From Cyanobacteria bacterium FACHB-471 (GTDB lineage Bacteria; Cyanobacteriota; Cyanobacteriia; Elainellales; Elainellaceae): DNA of 64,000 nt. Under the pieces are notes generated by a model that searched no databases, was not told the DNA's origin, and saw nothing but the letters and a program-made list of their open reading frames with translations. The stretch covers positions 186,001 to 250,000 of the forward strand of contig JACJOC010000058.1 in NCBI GenBank assembly GCA_014695345.1, read 5' to 3'. The translations under genes were made by a program, and so were the position numbers. Shown one piece after another: positions 31,141 through 40,474 of this stretch. Each line of letters starts with the position of its first letter. Position 1 is the first letter of the stretch.

Positions 31141-32457
31141 ATGCTGCGAATTATTACTCAGCGGTCTGAAGCACAAACTGAATTGCGACGGATCTGCGAT
31201 CGCACCCACGATGACCAAGTTGTCCATAAAGAGGCAACGGTTCGGGAAGTGCTTCAAGCAGTCAAGCGTCAAGGGGATCGTGCCCTACTGCACTACACAG
31301 AGGAGTTTGATGGGCAACTTCTCAAGCCTGAAGAGCTGAGAGTTAGCGGTTCAGAACTCGATGCAGCCTATCAGCAAGTCTCCAAGGAGTTGCTGGACGC
31401 AATCCGATTAGCCTGTCGCAATATTGAGTCGTTTCACCGTCAGCGTGTCCCTAAAAGCTGGGTACAGTTTGGGGATCACGAGGTTGTTTTGGGGAAACGC
31501 TATACGCCAGTGGATCGAGCCGGACTTTACGTTCCGGGGGGGCGGGCATCCTACCCCAGTACGGTGTTGATGAATGCAATTCCGGCGAAGGTGGCGAAGG
31601 TGCCCCAAATCGTGATGGTGACCCCTCCTGGACCCAACAAAGCGGTTAATGCTGCGGTTTTAGTAGCCGCACAGGAAGCAGGCGTACAGGAAATTTATCG
31701 GGTAGGTGGCGCTCAGGCGATCGCTGCTCTTGCTTATGGGACTGAAACAATTCCGAAAGTAGATGTGATCACTGGACCAGGCAACATCTACGTGACCCTA
31801 GCGAAAAAATTGGTCTACGGCACGGTTGGGATTGACTCCCTGGCGGGCCCATCAGAAGTCCTCATTATTGCCGATGGCACAGCTAACCCTGCCCACGTTG
31901 CGGCCGATTTACTGGCGCAGGCAGAGCATGATCCCCTAGCTGCTGCAATTTTGCTGACCCCAGATTCAGGGTTGGCGCGGCAGGTAGTCGCAGAGGTTGA
32001 CAAGCAACTGATTAATCACCCTCGTAATCTGTTGACAGAAAAGGCGATCGCCCATTACGGACTGGTTGTGATTGTTGATTCGCTCTCAACAGCGGCTGAG
32101 CTGTCGAATGAGTTTGCACCAGAGCATTTAGAGTTAGAAGTTGCCGACCCCTGGAGCCTGATTGAGGAAATTCGTCATGCGGGAGCTATTTTCTTAGGTT
32201 GTTCTACTCCTGAAGCAGTTGGAGACTACTTGGCAGGACCAAACCATACCCTGCCTACCTCTGGCTCAGCCCGCTATGCCTCTGCGCTTGGGGTAGAAAC
32301 CTTTATGAAAGCTTCCAGTTTGATTCAGTATTCTCCTGCTGCACTCCAGCAGGTTGCTGGTGCCATTGACCTATTGGCTCAAGCAGAAGGCTTACCCTCT
32401 CATGCCGACTCAGTTAGGTTGAGAATGCAGGACATGAGAGAGGAAGATTTACCGTAG
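31141..32457 (+). CDS. hisD: Histidinol dehydrogenase
   Basis: The 438-residue enzyme catalyses the last two steps of histidine synthesis, oxidising L-histidinol to histidine with two NAD+ and a catalytic Zn2+. Family blocks are GLYVPGGRASYPSTVLMNAI, VDVITGPGNIYVTLAKK, GIDSLAGPSEVLIIAD, the zinc-ligand region LLAQAEHDP, NEFAPEHLEL and GPNHTLPTSGSARYAS. The frame starts with GTG at 31135, but ATG at 31141 (MLRIITQRSEAQTELRR) matches cyanobacterial homologues and is preferred. No other his genes are adjacent, as is usual in cyanobacteria. It converges with the next gene with 15 bp between them. Confidence 0.96.
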   Translation: MLRIITQRSEAQTELRRICDRTHDDQVVHKEATVREVLQAVKRQGDRALLHYTEEFDGQLLKPEELRVSGSELDAAYQQVSKELLDAIRLACRNIESFHRQRVPKSWVQFGDHEVVLGKRYTPVDRAGLYVPGGRASYPSTVLMNAIPAKVAKVPQIVMVTPPGPNKAVNAAVLVAAQEAGVQEIYRVGGAQAIAALAYGTETIPKVDVITGPGNIYVTLAKKLVYGTVGIDSLAGPSEVLIIADGTANPAHVAADLLAQAEHDPLAAAILLTPDSGLARQVVAEVDKQLINHPRNLLTEKAIAHYGLVVIVDSLSTAAELSNEFAPEHLELEVADPWSLIEEIRHAGAIFLGCSTPEAVGDYLAGPNHTLPTSGSARYASALGVETFMKASSLIQYSPAALQQVAGAIDLLAQAEGLPSHADSVRLRMQDMREEDLP

Positions 32458-32472
32458 AGTAACCTGCAAATT

Positions 32473-32853
32473 CTACTTACTCTTCAAGAACTGCTGAAGT
32501 CGCAGCAGACTTAACGTTTGTCCAAGGCTCAGTGGCAAAATTGAAACCCCTGCTAAGCAAGACTGAATCCAGCCTTCTCCCCAGTACCATTCGTGGTACC
32601 CATCAATACCTTGGCTCAGCAGTAACCGTAAGCCATTAGGTTCAGCCAAATCTACCCGATGTTGAATGGCTAAAGGCCCAAGCCAACTGGTGTAAACAGT
32701 ACCTGAAGCTAGCTGATCGGGAAGTCCTGCTGAAAAAGTTTGTGGAGCTAACCACTGTTGAAACTCGGCTGGACGGAGAAGACTGTGTCGAATGTCTACC
32801 TCTGACGCTTCGACTTCAATGCGGAGATTACTTTGTTGAAAGGTTCCTAGCAT
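32473..32853 (-). CDS. Conserved cyanobacterial protein, SRPBCC-like
   Basis: A 126-residue protein without signal peptide or membrane segment. The pattern resembles a short START/SRPBCC-type fold: an N-terminal strand (LRIEVEASEVDIRHSLLRPA), then FQQWLAP, a central SWLGPLAIQHRVDL and a long C-terminal helix (LGQTLSLLRLQQFLKSK). That fold would suggest binding of a hydrophobic ligand, but this is inference. It sits 43 bp upstream of the ABC-transporter ATPase end on the map, and is not clearly part of that operon since it lies downstream of no shared leader. Function unknown. Confidence 0.7.
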   Translation of the reverse strand: MLGTFQQSNLRIEVEASEVDIRHSLLRPAEFQQWLAPQTFSAGLPDQLASGTVYTSWLGPLAIQHRVDLAEPNGLRLLLSQGIDGYHEWYWGEGWIQSCLAGVSILPLSLGQTLSLLRLQQFLKSK

Positions 32854-32896
32854 GTCAACCGGAGAGAGCAGTGCTTCTCCAGTATGACATCTGCAA

Positions 32897-33673
32897 TCAG
32901 AGGATTTGAGAGAGGAATTTCTGCGTCCGCTCTTCTTTTGGATTTTGGAAAAATTCTTCGGGCGTAGCTTCTTCTACCAGTACACCGCTGTCCATTAGCA
33001 CTACGCGATCAGCAACTTCTCGCGCAAAACCCACTTCATGAGTGACGCAAACCATCGTCATCCCCGAGTTGGCCAAAGTTCGCATTACGTCCAGTACTTC
33101 ACGAACCATTTCCGGGTCAAGCGCAGAGGTAGGTTCATCAAACAGCATGATCTTAGGCTGCATTGCTAAAGCACGAGCGATCGCCACCCGCTGTTGTTGT
33201 CCTCCAGAAAGCTGCCCTGGAAACTTGTGCGCTTGCTCCAGGATGCCGACTCGCTCCAGCAGTTGTAGTGCAACTTCTTCTGCCTTTGCTTTGGGCCAGC
33301 GACGCACCCAAATGGGCGAGAGCGTAACATTTTTCAGGACTGTTAAGTGAGGGAACAGGTTGAACTGTTGGAACACCATCCCCACTTCTCGACGGATGGT
33401 CTCAATGTTTTTCAGGTCATGAGAAAGCTTTATGCCATCAATTTCAATGCTTCCTTTCTGGTAAGACTCTAGCGCATTAAAAGTGCGAATAAAGGTAGAT
33501 TTACCGGAACCAGAAGGGCCCATCACAACAACCACTTCACCCTTATTCACACTTAGGCTAACGCCACGCAAAACGTGAAAGTTGTTGTCATACCACTTTT
33601 CAACGTCTCTAGCGATGATGACTTTTTCCGAACCAATTTCGGGCTGAACGGCATCAGTTTGAGCTTGAGTCAT
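32897..33673 (-). CDS. Polar amino-acid ABC transporter ATP-binding protein (AapP/BgtA type)
   Basis: The 258-residue ABC ATPase energises the importer encoded upstream. Walker A is GPSGSGKST, the Q-loop lies in [19 protein letters not shown], the signature is LSGGQQQR, Walker B is [12 protein letters not shown], and the switch histidine is in CVTHEVGF. The sequence is of the GlnQ/AapP class (polar amino acids). In Anabaena the ATPase of the equivalent N-II system, BgtA, is encoded away from natFGH. Here it is 164 bp downstream of natH on the same strand, so the operon appears complete. Confidence 0.94.
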   Translation of the reverse strand: MTQAQTDAVQPEIGSEKVIIARDVEKWYDNNFHVLRGVSLSVNKGEVVVVMGPSGSGKSTFIRTFNALESYQKGSIEIDGIKLSHDLKNIETIRREVGMVFQQFNLFPHLTVLKNVTLSPIWVRRWPKAKAEEVALQLLERVGILEQAHKFPGQLSGGQQQRVAIARALAMQPKIMLFDEPTSALDPEMVREVLDVMRTLANSGMTMVCVTHEVGFAREVADRVVLMDSGVLVEEATPEEFFQNPKEERTQKFLSQIL

Positions 33674-33837
33674 TTTGCTTATTCCTTGAGACGTTAAGTG
33701 GATTTGTGTCCTAATTAAAGGGATTTTTTGAAGTCGTGGAAGTTATTAGATTTTAGCGCCAGAATAGCGAACTGTTCTACTTGCTTTACACGTCAACATA
33801 ACGCTGCTGCAAGGAATCAAACTGTTAGCGATTACAC

Positions 33838-35061
33838 TTATCGGTTTTCAGTTCTGAGTTGTTTTTCAAGACGACGGCTCGCTAACGCCATTGCATAGCA
33901 GCAGCAGAAATAAATGACCGTGTCAAAAGCATAAACTTCCTGGTAGCGACCCAGAAAATTGGGGTTAGACAGGATGGATTGAGAAATTCCTAATAGTTCT
34001 GCAAAGCCGATGATAGCGAGTAAGGAAGTGTCTTTAAATAAGCTGATAAACTGCCCCACAATAGTAGGAATAACTGCTTTGAGCGCCTGCGGCAAAATGA
34101 TCAGCACTGTCACCAGAGGAGCGCTAAGTCCTAACGCTTTTGCGGCTTCAGATTGTCCTCTAGGAATGGATTGCAAACCGCCCCGCACATTTTCTGCTAG
34201 ATAAGCAGCGCTAAACAGGGTTAACCCCGCGATCGCTCGAACCACCCGATCAATCCGCACATTAGGTGGCAAGATCAGCGGGACCAGCAGCGAAGACATA
34301 AACAGAATTGTAATCAGCGGTAGACCTCGAATAATTTCAATGAAGCCAATCGACATCCAGCGAACGACGGGTAAATTGCTCTGTCGTCCCAGTGCTAACA
34401 AGATTCCAATTGGGAAGGAAAGGACAATGCTGACAATTGCAGTAAGTAGAGTCAGCAATAATCCGCTGAGGTCATCGAGTCTGACCTCTCGAAGAAACAA
34501 CCCGCCGCGAATCAGACCAAAGACGATGAAGAAAATTCCTAGCCAACCTAATGCCAGCCAGGAAACCAAAGTCGGAAAGCGTTGTCCGATTTGTTGACCA
34601 GCAAAGGCAGCGGCGACGCTAAGCCCTAATATCGCTAAGAGCAAAAGACTCGTGTTGAGACTAACGGGAACGGACAACGCGACGAAAAGCACCGCGAGCA
34701 CACCCAAGAAAATCAACCCCGTTCGATTAAACAACCAGGTTGAGCGAGCTAAAATTCCCCAGGTTAGCCCAGCTGAAACGGCAATAATACCCAATGCTGT
34801 CCAAGGTCGCCACATGAGTGGAGCAGGATATCGCCCTACAAAAAACAGTCTCAAGTTGGCTGGAACAACCTGCCATTGAGCCTGAGTAAAGATCCAGGTG
34901 AGCAGCCCGTAGCCTAACCAGGCGATCGCCCCCAAGCAAACAATTGTCAGAATAGTGTTAAACCAATCGCTAAACAGGTTTTTTTTAACCCATGCTCCGG
35001 GGCTGATCTGGGTAATCGGGGGAGCCGCAATGACACTTGGCTCTGGATTTGTTGTGGTCAT
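33838..35061 (-). CDS. natH: Amino-acid ABC transporter permease, NatH/AapM type
   Basis: The 407-residue permease has a long N-terminal extension with several hydrophobic segments, then the GltK/HisM-type permease domain in the C-terminal 220 residues. The EAA loop is present (GQSEAAKALGLSAPLVTVL, then ILPQALKAVIPTIVGQFISL). Large paired permeases of this size are typical of the Aap/Bzt/NatGH class rather than of GlnP. It pairs with NatG to form the membrane channel for acidic and neutral polar amino acids. It begins 34 bp after natG. Confidence 0.9.
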   Translation of the reverse strand: MTTTNPEPSVIAAPPITQISPGAWVKKNLFSDWFNTILTIVCLGAIAWLGYGLLTWIFTQAQWQVVPANLRLFFVGRYPAPLMWRPWTALGIIAVSAGLTWGILARSTWLFNRTGLIFLGVLAVLFVALSVPVSLNTSLLLLAILGLSVAAAFAGQQIGQRFPTLVSWLALGWLGIFFIVFGLIRGGLFLREVRLDDLSGLLLTLLTAIVSIVLSFPIGILLALGRQSNLPVVRWMSIGFIEIIRGLPLITILFMSSLLVPLILPPNVRIDRVVRAIAGLTLFSAAYLAENVRGGLQSIPRGQSEAAKALGLSAPLVTVLIILPQALKAVIPTIVGQFISLFKDTSLLAIIGFAELLGISQSILSNPNFLGRYQEVYAFDTVIYFCCCYAMALASRRLEKQLRTENR

Positions 35062-35095
35062 GGGAGGTCAAAGGTAGAAGAATGCAGACAGCAAG

Positions 35096-36250
35096 TTAAC
35101 GCTCTTTCATTTGAACGGAGCGGTTAAATGTATTCATTCCTAAGGAAATGATTAGATTAATGGTCAGGTAGGTTGCCATCAGAATCAGGATCATTTCGAT
35201 GGTGCGTCCAGTTTGGTTTGAGGTCGTAAAAGAAGTAGCATACACATCGGCGTATCCTACAGCGATCGCCAAACTAGAATTTTTTGCCAGATTCAGGTAC
35301 TCACTCGTCAGTGGTGGAATCATCACCCGCAATGCCTGTGGGAAAATTACCAACCGCATAGCTAATGTAGGTCTTAGTCCCAAAGCTCTAGCGGCTTCCC
35401 ATTGCCCCTTGGTAACAGATTGAATTCCTGCCCGAACCACTTCAGCAATAAAAGCAGCCGTGTAAAAGATCAATCCAAATAGCACCGCTCCAAATTCTGG
35501 AGAGAGGTTTAGTCCATCAGTAATTGCTCCTTCAGATAGGTTTGGGCGATCCCACTGAAGCCCGAAGATCAGAGCTAACAGAGCAAGAACGCCAATGCCG
35601 ATCAAGATCATCTGGAGCGATCGCCCTGACTCTCCGCGCTGCACCATCGCCGTGGTGCGCCGTCGCCAGATAATAAAGGCTAAAACTGCACTAATTAGCA
35701 AAAATGCCACTGACAGCCAGGTTTGCAGCGTTCCGTCTGGCCAGGGCATATCAACTCCACGCTGAGTCAGAAAAATAGGCCCTGGAAGGCGCGGTGGATT
35801 TTCAAGGTCGCCAGGGAGATTAAGAAAAACCGCAAAGTACCAGCAAAATAATTGCAGCAACAGAGGTGTGTTGCGGAAAAGCTCTACATAGATGCCAGCA
35901 ATCTGTTTGAGCAGCCAGTTGTCTGAAAGACGGGCAACTCCTACAGCGATCCCAACCACAGTGGCTAAGATAATGCCCAGGATCATCACTCGCAGTGAGT
36001 TGACCAATCCAACTAAAACAGCCCGCCCATAGGAATCACTGGGAGTATAGGGAATTGGCGTATCACCAATACCAAAAGAAGCGGCTCGTCTTAAAAAACC
36101 AAATCCGAATGTAATGCCTAAACTTTGAAAGTTACGGGCGATATTGCTTCCCAAGATCAGCATGACCGTGACAAACACGACCACTGCTATCACTTGTCCG
36201 ATAATTTTAAGGACGCGATCGTCACGCCAAAACGGAATCTTTTCATCCAT
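35096..36250 (-). CDS. natG: Amino-acid ABC transporter permease, NatG/AapQ type
   Basis: A 384-residue inner-membrane permease. It has an N-terminal transmembrane helix (IIGQVIAVVVFVTVMLILG), the diagnostic FGFGFLRRAASFGIGDTPIP block found in AapQ/BztB proteins and a central insertion with two or more extra helices. The permease domain follows with the EAA loop (GQWEAARALGLRPTLAMRL, then VIFPQALRVMIPPLTSEYL). It forms a heterodimer with NatH. A 13-bp stem-loop lies between the binding-protein gene and this one, probably reducing permease expression relative to the binding protein. Confidence 0.92.
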   Translation of the reverse strand: MDEKIPFWRDDRVLKIIGQVIAVVVFVTVMLILGSNIARNFQSLGITFGFGFLRRAASFGIGDTPIPYTPSDSYGRAVLVGLVNSLRVMILGIILATVVGIAVGVARLSDNWLLKQIAGIYVELFRNTPLLLQLFCWYFAVFLNLPGDLENPPRLPGPIFLTQRGVDMPWPDGTLQTWLSVAFLLISAVLAFIIWRRRTTAMVQRGESGRSLQMILIGIGVLALLALIFGLQWDRPNLSEGAITDGLNLSPEFGAVLFGLIFYTAAFIAEVVRAGIQSVTKGQWEAARALGLRPTLAMRLVIFPQALRVMIPPLTSEYLNLAKNSSLAIAVGYADVYATSFTTSNQTGRTIEMILILMATYLTINLIISLGMNTFNRSVQMKER

Positions 36251-36329
36251 TGATCGAATGACCCAGGGCTAAAAACTGGTGTTAGGAACTAGGAGATTGT
36301 CCAGACTTTCAGAAGATCGATTTAATGAC

Positions 36330-36367
36330 GACTGATTTGTCACGCAAAAGTACATGACAAATCAGTC
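36330..36367 (-). promoter_or_regulatory. Intercistronic stem-loop between natF and natG
   Basis: A perfect 13-bp stem (left arm GACTGATTTGTCA equivalent at 36330-36342, right arm 36355-36367) has a 12-base loop and no T-run. Similar hairpins between binding-protein and permease genes stabilise the upstream mRNA. Confidence 0.7.
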
Positions 36368-36428
36368 TTGCGGCAAACTCTAACAGCTAATAGTCCAAAA
36401 GGTGAGCCTAGCTACTAGCTCCTGAGCA

Positions 36429-37481
36429 TTAGCGGAAAGGAGGAGCGTAGAGCAATCCTCCGTTCGTCCAAAGTTCGTTTGGTCCACGCTCTAGTCCAAA
36501 CGGTTCACCGATGTTGCGTTCATAAATCTCACCATAGTTGCCCACGGCTCTAATCGCACGAGCTGTAAAGTCATTTGGTAAGCCCATATCCGATCCCAAA
36601 CTCCCTTCTAAACCCAAGAAAGTCCGAATGCTTGGATCTTCGCTATTTTCAAACTCGGCGATATTTTCAGAGGTAATGCCGAACTCCTCAGCCTGGATCA
36701 AAGCATAGGTAATCCACTTCACAGCGTCAGACCACTGCGTATCCCCGTTAGCAACCGCTGGTCCAAGTGGTTCTTTCGACATCACCACATCTAACACCAC
36801 ATGTTCGTCGGGAGCTGCTAGGGTTTCACGACGAGCAGTAAGCTGAGAGCGGTCAGAGGTTACACCCTGGCAGCGCCCTTGAGCATAGGCTGCATAAACC
36901 GCATCTTCGTCGTCGAATACAATTGGGGTAAATTCAGCGCCAATCTTCCGCATCTGATCGGTTAAGTTCAACTCTGTTGTAGTACCCGACTGCACACAGA
37001 TAGATTTTCCTGCTAGTCCTTCCAAATCTTCAACGCCACTCGCGACGGGCACCATCATGCCCTGACCATCGTAAAAGGTGGTAGGTGCAAACTCCATACC
37101 AACAGATGTATCGCGGCTGATTGTCCAAGTTGTGTTGCGAATCAACACGTCAATCTCGCCTGATTGAACAGCAGTAAAACGCTCTTGGGCACTGAGGTTA
37201 CGATATTCAACAGCCTCAGGATCATCGAACATAGCAGCGGCGATCGCCTTACACACGTCAACATCCAGTCCCGAATACTCGCCTGTCTCATTGACGAAAC
37301 TAAACCCTGGTAGCTGACCGTTTACACCACAAACTAAAGAGCCTCGCCCTAAAACAGTGGATAGGTGACCACTAGCGCCTTCGCCCTCTTCGGTTCCTGC
37401 CGTATCGGATGAAGAACTACAAGCCGCTATTGGTGCTACGGCGAGCATCATTGCCAATAGCAGAGAACCCCACTTACTCAT
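36429..37481 (-). CDS. natF: Amino-acid ABC transporter substrate-binding lipoprotein, NatF/AapJ type
   Basis: The 350-residue protein has a lipoprotein signal (MSKWGSLLLAMMLAVAPIAAC) with lipobox IAAC, then a Ser/Gly-rich linker. The binding domain begins LSTVLGRGSLVCGVNGQLPG and continues with SGLDVDVCKAIAAAMF, LIRNTTWTISRDTS and TTFYDGQGMMVP. All are typical of AapJ/BztA/NatF proteins, which bind glutamate, aspartate and neutral polar amino acids. The frame opens with GTG at 37496, but ATG at 37481 gives the better signal peptide. It is the first gene of the natFGH-ATPase operon. Confidence 0.93.
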   Translation of the reverse strand: MSKWGSLLLAMMLAVAPIAACSSSSDTAGTEEGEGASGHLSTVLGRGSLVCGVNGQLPGFSFVNETGEYSGLDVDVCKAIAAAMFDDPEAVEYRNLSAQERFTAVQSGEIDVLIRNTTWTISRDTSVGMEFAPTTFYDGQGMMVPVASGVEDLEGLAGKSICVQSGTTTELNLTDQMRKIGAEFTPIVFDDEDAVYAAYAQGRCQGVTSDRSQLTARRETLAAPDEHVVLDVVMSKEPLGPAVANGDTQWSDAVKWITYALIQAEEFGITSENIAEFENSEDPSIRTFLGLEGSLGSDMGLPNDFTARAIRAVGNYGEIYERNIGEPFGLERGPNELWTNGGLLYAPPFR

Positions 37482-37496
37482 ATAAATCTCACTCAC

Positions 37497-37841
37497 TATG
37501 TCAACAAACAGAGATTAGTATTGGCACAATAGCAGATTGCCTGGAGTAGCTGCCCAAACGCTTAACAGGACTCAACCTATACAGCAGACACTGGACCGAC
37601 GAGCCTCAAGCTTCGCCTCTGCTACACAAGATAAGAGTCTGAGAAACAGGAACAACCTAGACTCCGGTTGCTGCACTGAACTGTACTACCATCCAACGCT
37701 TTTAGCTTTCTGTTTGTATCTAATTGCACAATTCTCCGCCCATAAACAAACGATAAATTGCGTAGAAGGGCTGAGAGGAGTGACAGGTTACATGAGTGAA
37801 ACAATAAAAAATACTTAAAGATTGAAAATTAAATATTAAAT
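37497..37841. other. Non-coding stretch upstream of natF
   Basis: It probably carries the natF promoter. I see no full NtcA-type GTA-N8-TAC site and no credible gene; a 93-codon plus-strand frame has no supporting feature. Confidence 0.45.
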
Positions 37842-38051
37842 TTAGCGCCCTTGGGCCAAGTCCCGAATCAGCGGTAGTCTGGATTGAATATAAGCACTGA
37901 GCGCATCAAGTTCATGATGGTCAAGCGATCGCTCGGAGCGCACCTGACGTAACAACCACTGCACCAGACTAGAATCATCCAAACTTAAGAGAATGTTGGA
38001 CTGAGTTGTCTCAACTAAAGCCCAGAGTTGTCTCAACATTAGGGGAGTCAT
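37842..38051 (-). CDS. Small conserved cyanobacterial protein
   Basis: The 69-residue protein starts MTPLMLRQLWALVETTQSN and ends YIQSRLPLIRDLAQGR. I recognise this pattern as conserved in many cyanobacteria, with no known function. It is predicted to be mostly helical and soluble. An AGAGG site lies 6 bases before the ATG, which supports translation. It stands alone between natF and the porin gene. Confidence 0.72.
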   Translation of the reverse strand: MTPLMLRQLWALVETTQSNILLSLDDSSLVQWLLRQVRSERSLDHHELDALSAYIQSRLPLIRDLAQGR

Positions 38052-38253
38052 AGCGACCTCTCGTTCTTAAGCTTTCCTTTATGTTTCCCAAGATACTCGG
38101 ATTTTATGGAGACTGGGACTCGGATCATACAAGACGAAACAAGAGTTACAAAACGCTTCACAAACTGATCGATAACTTGACCAAGAGGCAGTTAGCTTAA
38201 GGAAAGCAGAGTATTCAGATCAAAAGAAGCAAGGCTGTATGCCAGTCAGGGTC

Positions 38254-38285
38254 TTGTACAGACGCAATCAGCTGCGTCTGTACAA
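38254..38285. terminator. Perfect hairpin (TTGTACAGACGCA arms)
   Basis: TTGTACAGACGCA (38254-38266) pairs with TGCGTCTGTACAA (38273-38285). It lies 30 bp after the porin stop on the minus strand and may terminate it. The GTACAGACG core is shared with the degenerate repeat at 746-771. Confidence 0.6.
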
Positions 38286-38314
38286 AAGCTGTTGAGGAAT
38301 GTTAAGAAGGCAGA

Positions 38315-40324
38315 CTAAAAGGCAAACTGTGCCCGTAAGTTGCCAACGTAGATAGTTGGGTTGTCGCTAAAGTTGTTAGCGTTGCCAATTATATAAAACG
38401 CAGGAACTAATGCAATGTTATCGGTCAGAGGGTAGTAGTACGTTGCTTCAAATTCATACTGCACTCCACCATCGCCACCCCCCGAGACCAAAAACTCACG
38501 ACCGTCTAGCACTGAGAAAGGAATCATGTATGAAAGCGTTGCCAGAGCCCCCTCTTTACCTAGATCAGGGAAAGCCAACCCTGCCTGAAATGACTGAGCG
38601 TCTACATCTCCTGGCTCGATGTGCGTGATGCCATAGGTATATCGGCTGAAGATTCCGATACCAGGCGTAATCAACCAGTCAAAGTTGATATTGAAGGTAT
38701 CGGCAGTCGCGTCATTCAATCCGCCACCTGCTCCATCATCTAATAATCCATAGATGGGTTCTCCGGGTGCTCCACCAACTTGTCCAAATACGGCATTCAG
38801 ATTAGAGCGGTTGTACAGTAGTCGGACATTAAAGGTGCTGGTAGGAGAATAAGTCAGCTCAGCAGTCAGGGTATTGGTTCCACCAAACAAACCCTCGTCC
38901 GGGTCCGAAGAAGTTCTAAATAGGCTAGCTGGAAGGAATTCGTTGTTCTCGCCCAAATAGCCTACGCCCAACCGGAATTGGTCACTCAGTTGCCAGAGCG
39001 CTACCGCACCTGAGCCTCGGTCAATGGTATTCAGCAGTGTGCTGCCAATTGAGTTGAAACTGCTAGTGCCGTTGAGGAAGAAGGTGAAGCTGTTGTTGTC
39101 AAAGTATCGGTACCAGTTAACTCTAGGTCCAACGATCACTTGAACATCGTCGCCTACCGGAAACTCATAAAACAGTTCTCGAACGACTACGGTGACATCG
39201 CCAATGTTTACTCCACCCGTTTGGTCAGTGTAGGGAACTCCGAACGTGTTGTAGAGACCTGCCGAAGCGAAAACATTAGCAGGGGAGTCTCCATTACCCA
39301 CCGCCAACTGCGTCACCAAATTGTCCCGCCCTGTAAAAGAAGTGTTGAGCGTTATCCAGGCCAAGTTGCTAAAGGTGATTTCTGGATCATCCGTAACTTC
39401 TGCAGTTAGGGGTCTACCTGTAACGGGATCTCGTCCTGCCGGTCTAATTACAGGAGGGGCTGTGATATCAGACGTTTCTACTTGAATATCTCCGTCCGCG
39501 AAAGCTCCAGTGAGGTTAAACCAAACCAAGCCACTTAAAGTTGTTGTGGTTGAAAACTGGTTTGCTTCCAGTTCGGCGGTTCGAGCTTCCAGCGTATCGA
39601 CCCGACCGCGCAGGCTAGCCAGTTCTGCTGCAAATTCTTGTTGCAGTCGCTCAATTGTTGCTAAGTCTTCACGGGACACTGCATCCGCCAGACCCTCAGC
39701 AATTAGCTCATTGACCCGATCGAGACAGGCATTTAGCCCTGCTGCAAATTCGTAGCGAGTCAGCGATCGATTGCCGCGATAGGTACCATCAGGGTATCCG
39801 GCAATGCAGCCGTAGCGCTCTACGAGAGATTGCACTGCCTGAAAAGCCCAGTCCGTGGGCTGAACGTCAGATAGCTGGGAAACTGAGCTGAGCTGAGACA
39901 TCGCTCCCCGAAGATCGGGTGACGAAGCAGTGTGTGTGACAGAGGAAGGTGATTCTATTTCAGCTATGGGAGAAATGCGATCGCCATTCTCCATACTTGA
40001 TTCTGCTGGGGTTAGTTCTGCTGGGCTTGGTTCTGCTGAGAATATCTCAGTAGGCTCTATACGGGTAGTATTTGGAACCTCTGTTTGAGCAATCTCCAAC
40101 CCACTAGGCGATAGGGCTGAACGATCGATGTTCTCAAACTCAACAAAAGATTCAAGCGCCTCAACAGAAGTGAATGCTGCTTGCGGTTCAGAGTTTTGAG
40201 AATCAGAGTTTTGAGAAACTGGGCGAATTTCGGTTTCGCTAGCGATCGCCTCCCCTGCACCGACCCAATAAAAAGCCAAAGCTGCTACATTCAGCAGCAG
40301 CGTTCGCCAAAGGAACTTACGCAT
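38315..40324 (-). CDS. Iron-uptake porin, SLH and OprB-type beta-barrel
   Basis: The 669-residue outer-membrane protein has a signal peptide (about residues 1-29) and a Ser/Pro/Glu-rich spacer. An SLH domain near residues 150-210 (DVQPTDWAFQAVQSLVERYG, then CIAGYPDGTYRGNRSLTRYE) anchors it to peptidoglycan. A short coiled coil (LEARTAELEANQ) is followed by a 400-residue carbohydrate-porin/OprB-type barrel ending in Phe (NLRAQFAF), as expected for BAM-assembled proteins. Cyanobacterial members of this family transport iron and other small solutes. The exact substrate is not shown by sequence. Monocistronic by context. Confidence 0.9.
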   Translation of the reverse strand: MRKFLWRTLLLNVAALAFYWVGAGEAIASETEIRPVSQNSDSQNSEPQAAFTSVEALESFVEFENIDRSALSPSGLEIAQTEVPNTTRIEPTEIFSAEPSPAELTPAESSMENGDRISPIAEIESPSSVTHTASSPDLRGAMSQLSSVSQLSDVQPTDWAFQAVQSLVERYGCIAGYPDGTYRGNRSLTRYEFAAGLNACLDRVNELIAEGLADAVSREDLATIERLQQEFAAELASLRGRVDTLEARTAELEANQFSTTTTLSGLVWFNLTGAFADGDIQVETSDITAPPVIRPAGRDPVTGRPLTAEVTDDPEITFSNLAWITLNTSFTGRDNLVTQLAVGNGDSPANVFASAGLYNTFGVPYTDQTGGVNIGDVTVVVRELFYEFPVGDDVQVIVGPRVNWYRYFDNNSFTFFLNGTSSFNSIGSTLLNTIDRGSGAVALWQLSDQFRLGVGYLGENNEFLPASLFRTSSDPDEGLFGGTNTLTAELTYSPTSTFNVRLLYNRSNLNAVFGQVGGAPGEPIYGLLDDGAGGGLNDATADTFNINFDWLITPGIGIFSRYTYGITHIEPGDVDAQSFQAGLAFPDLGKEGALATLSYMIPFSVLDGREFLVSGGGDGGVQYEFEATYYYPLTDNIALVPAFYIIGNANNFSDNPTIYVGNLRAQFAF

Positions 40325-40474
40325 CTAATCCTCACACCAAAATTTATTGAATTCGAGGATGAACTTAGCAAAGGCTCTCAGCGGGAAGATGTAATCTTAG
40401 ATACGGAGAACAGCTAAAATGAGGAATGTTACAAACAACTCATACGACCCTGAACTAGCCATTTGACCGGCGCA

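Noticed and set aside
37537..37818. 93-codon plus-strand frame upstream of natF
   Set aside because: Cys/Ser-rich without a domain, no ribosome-binding site, and it sits where the natF promoter should be.
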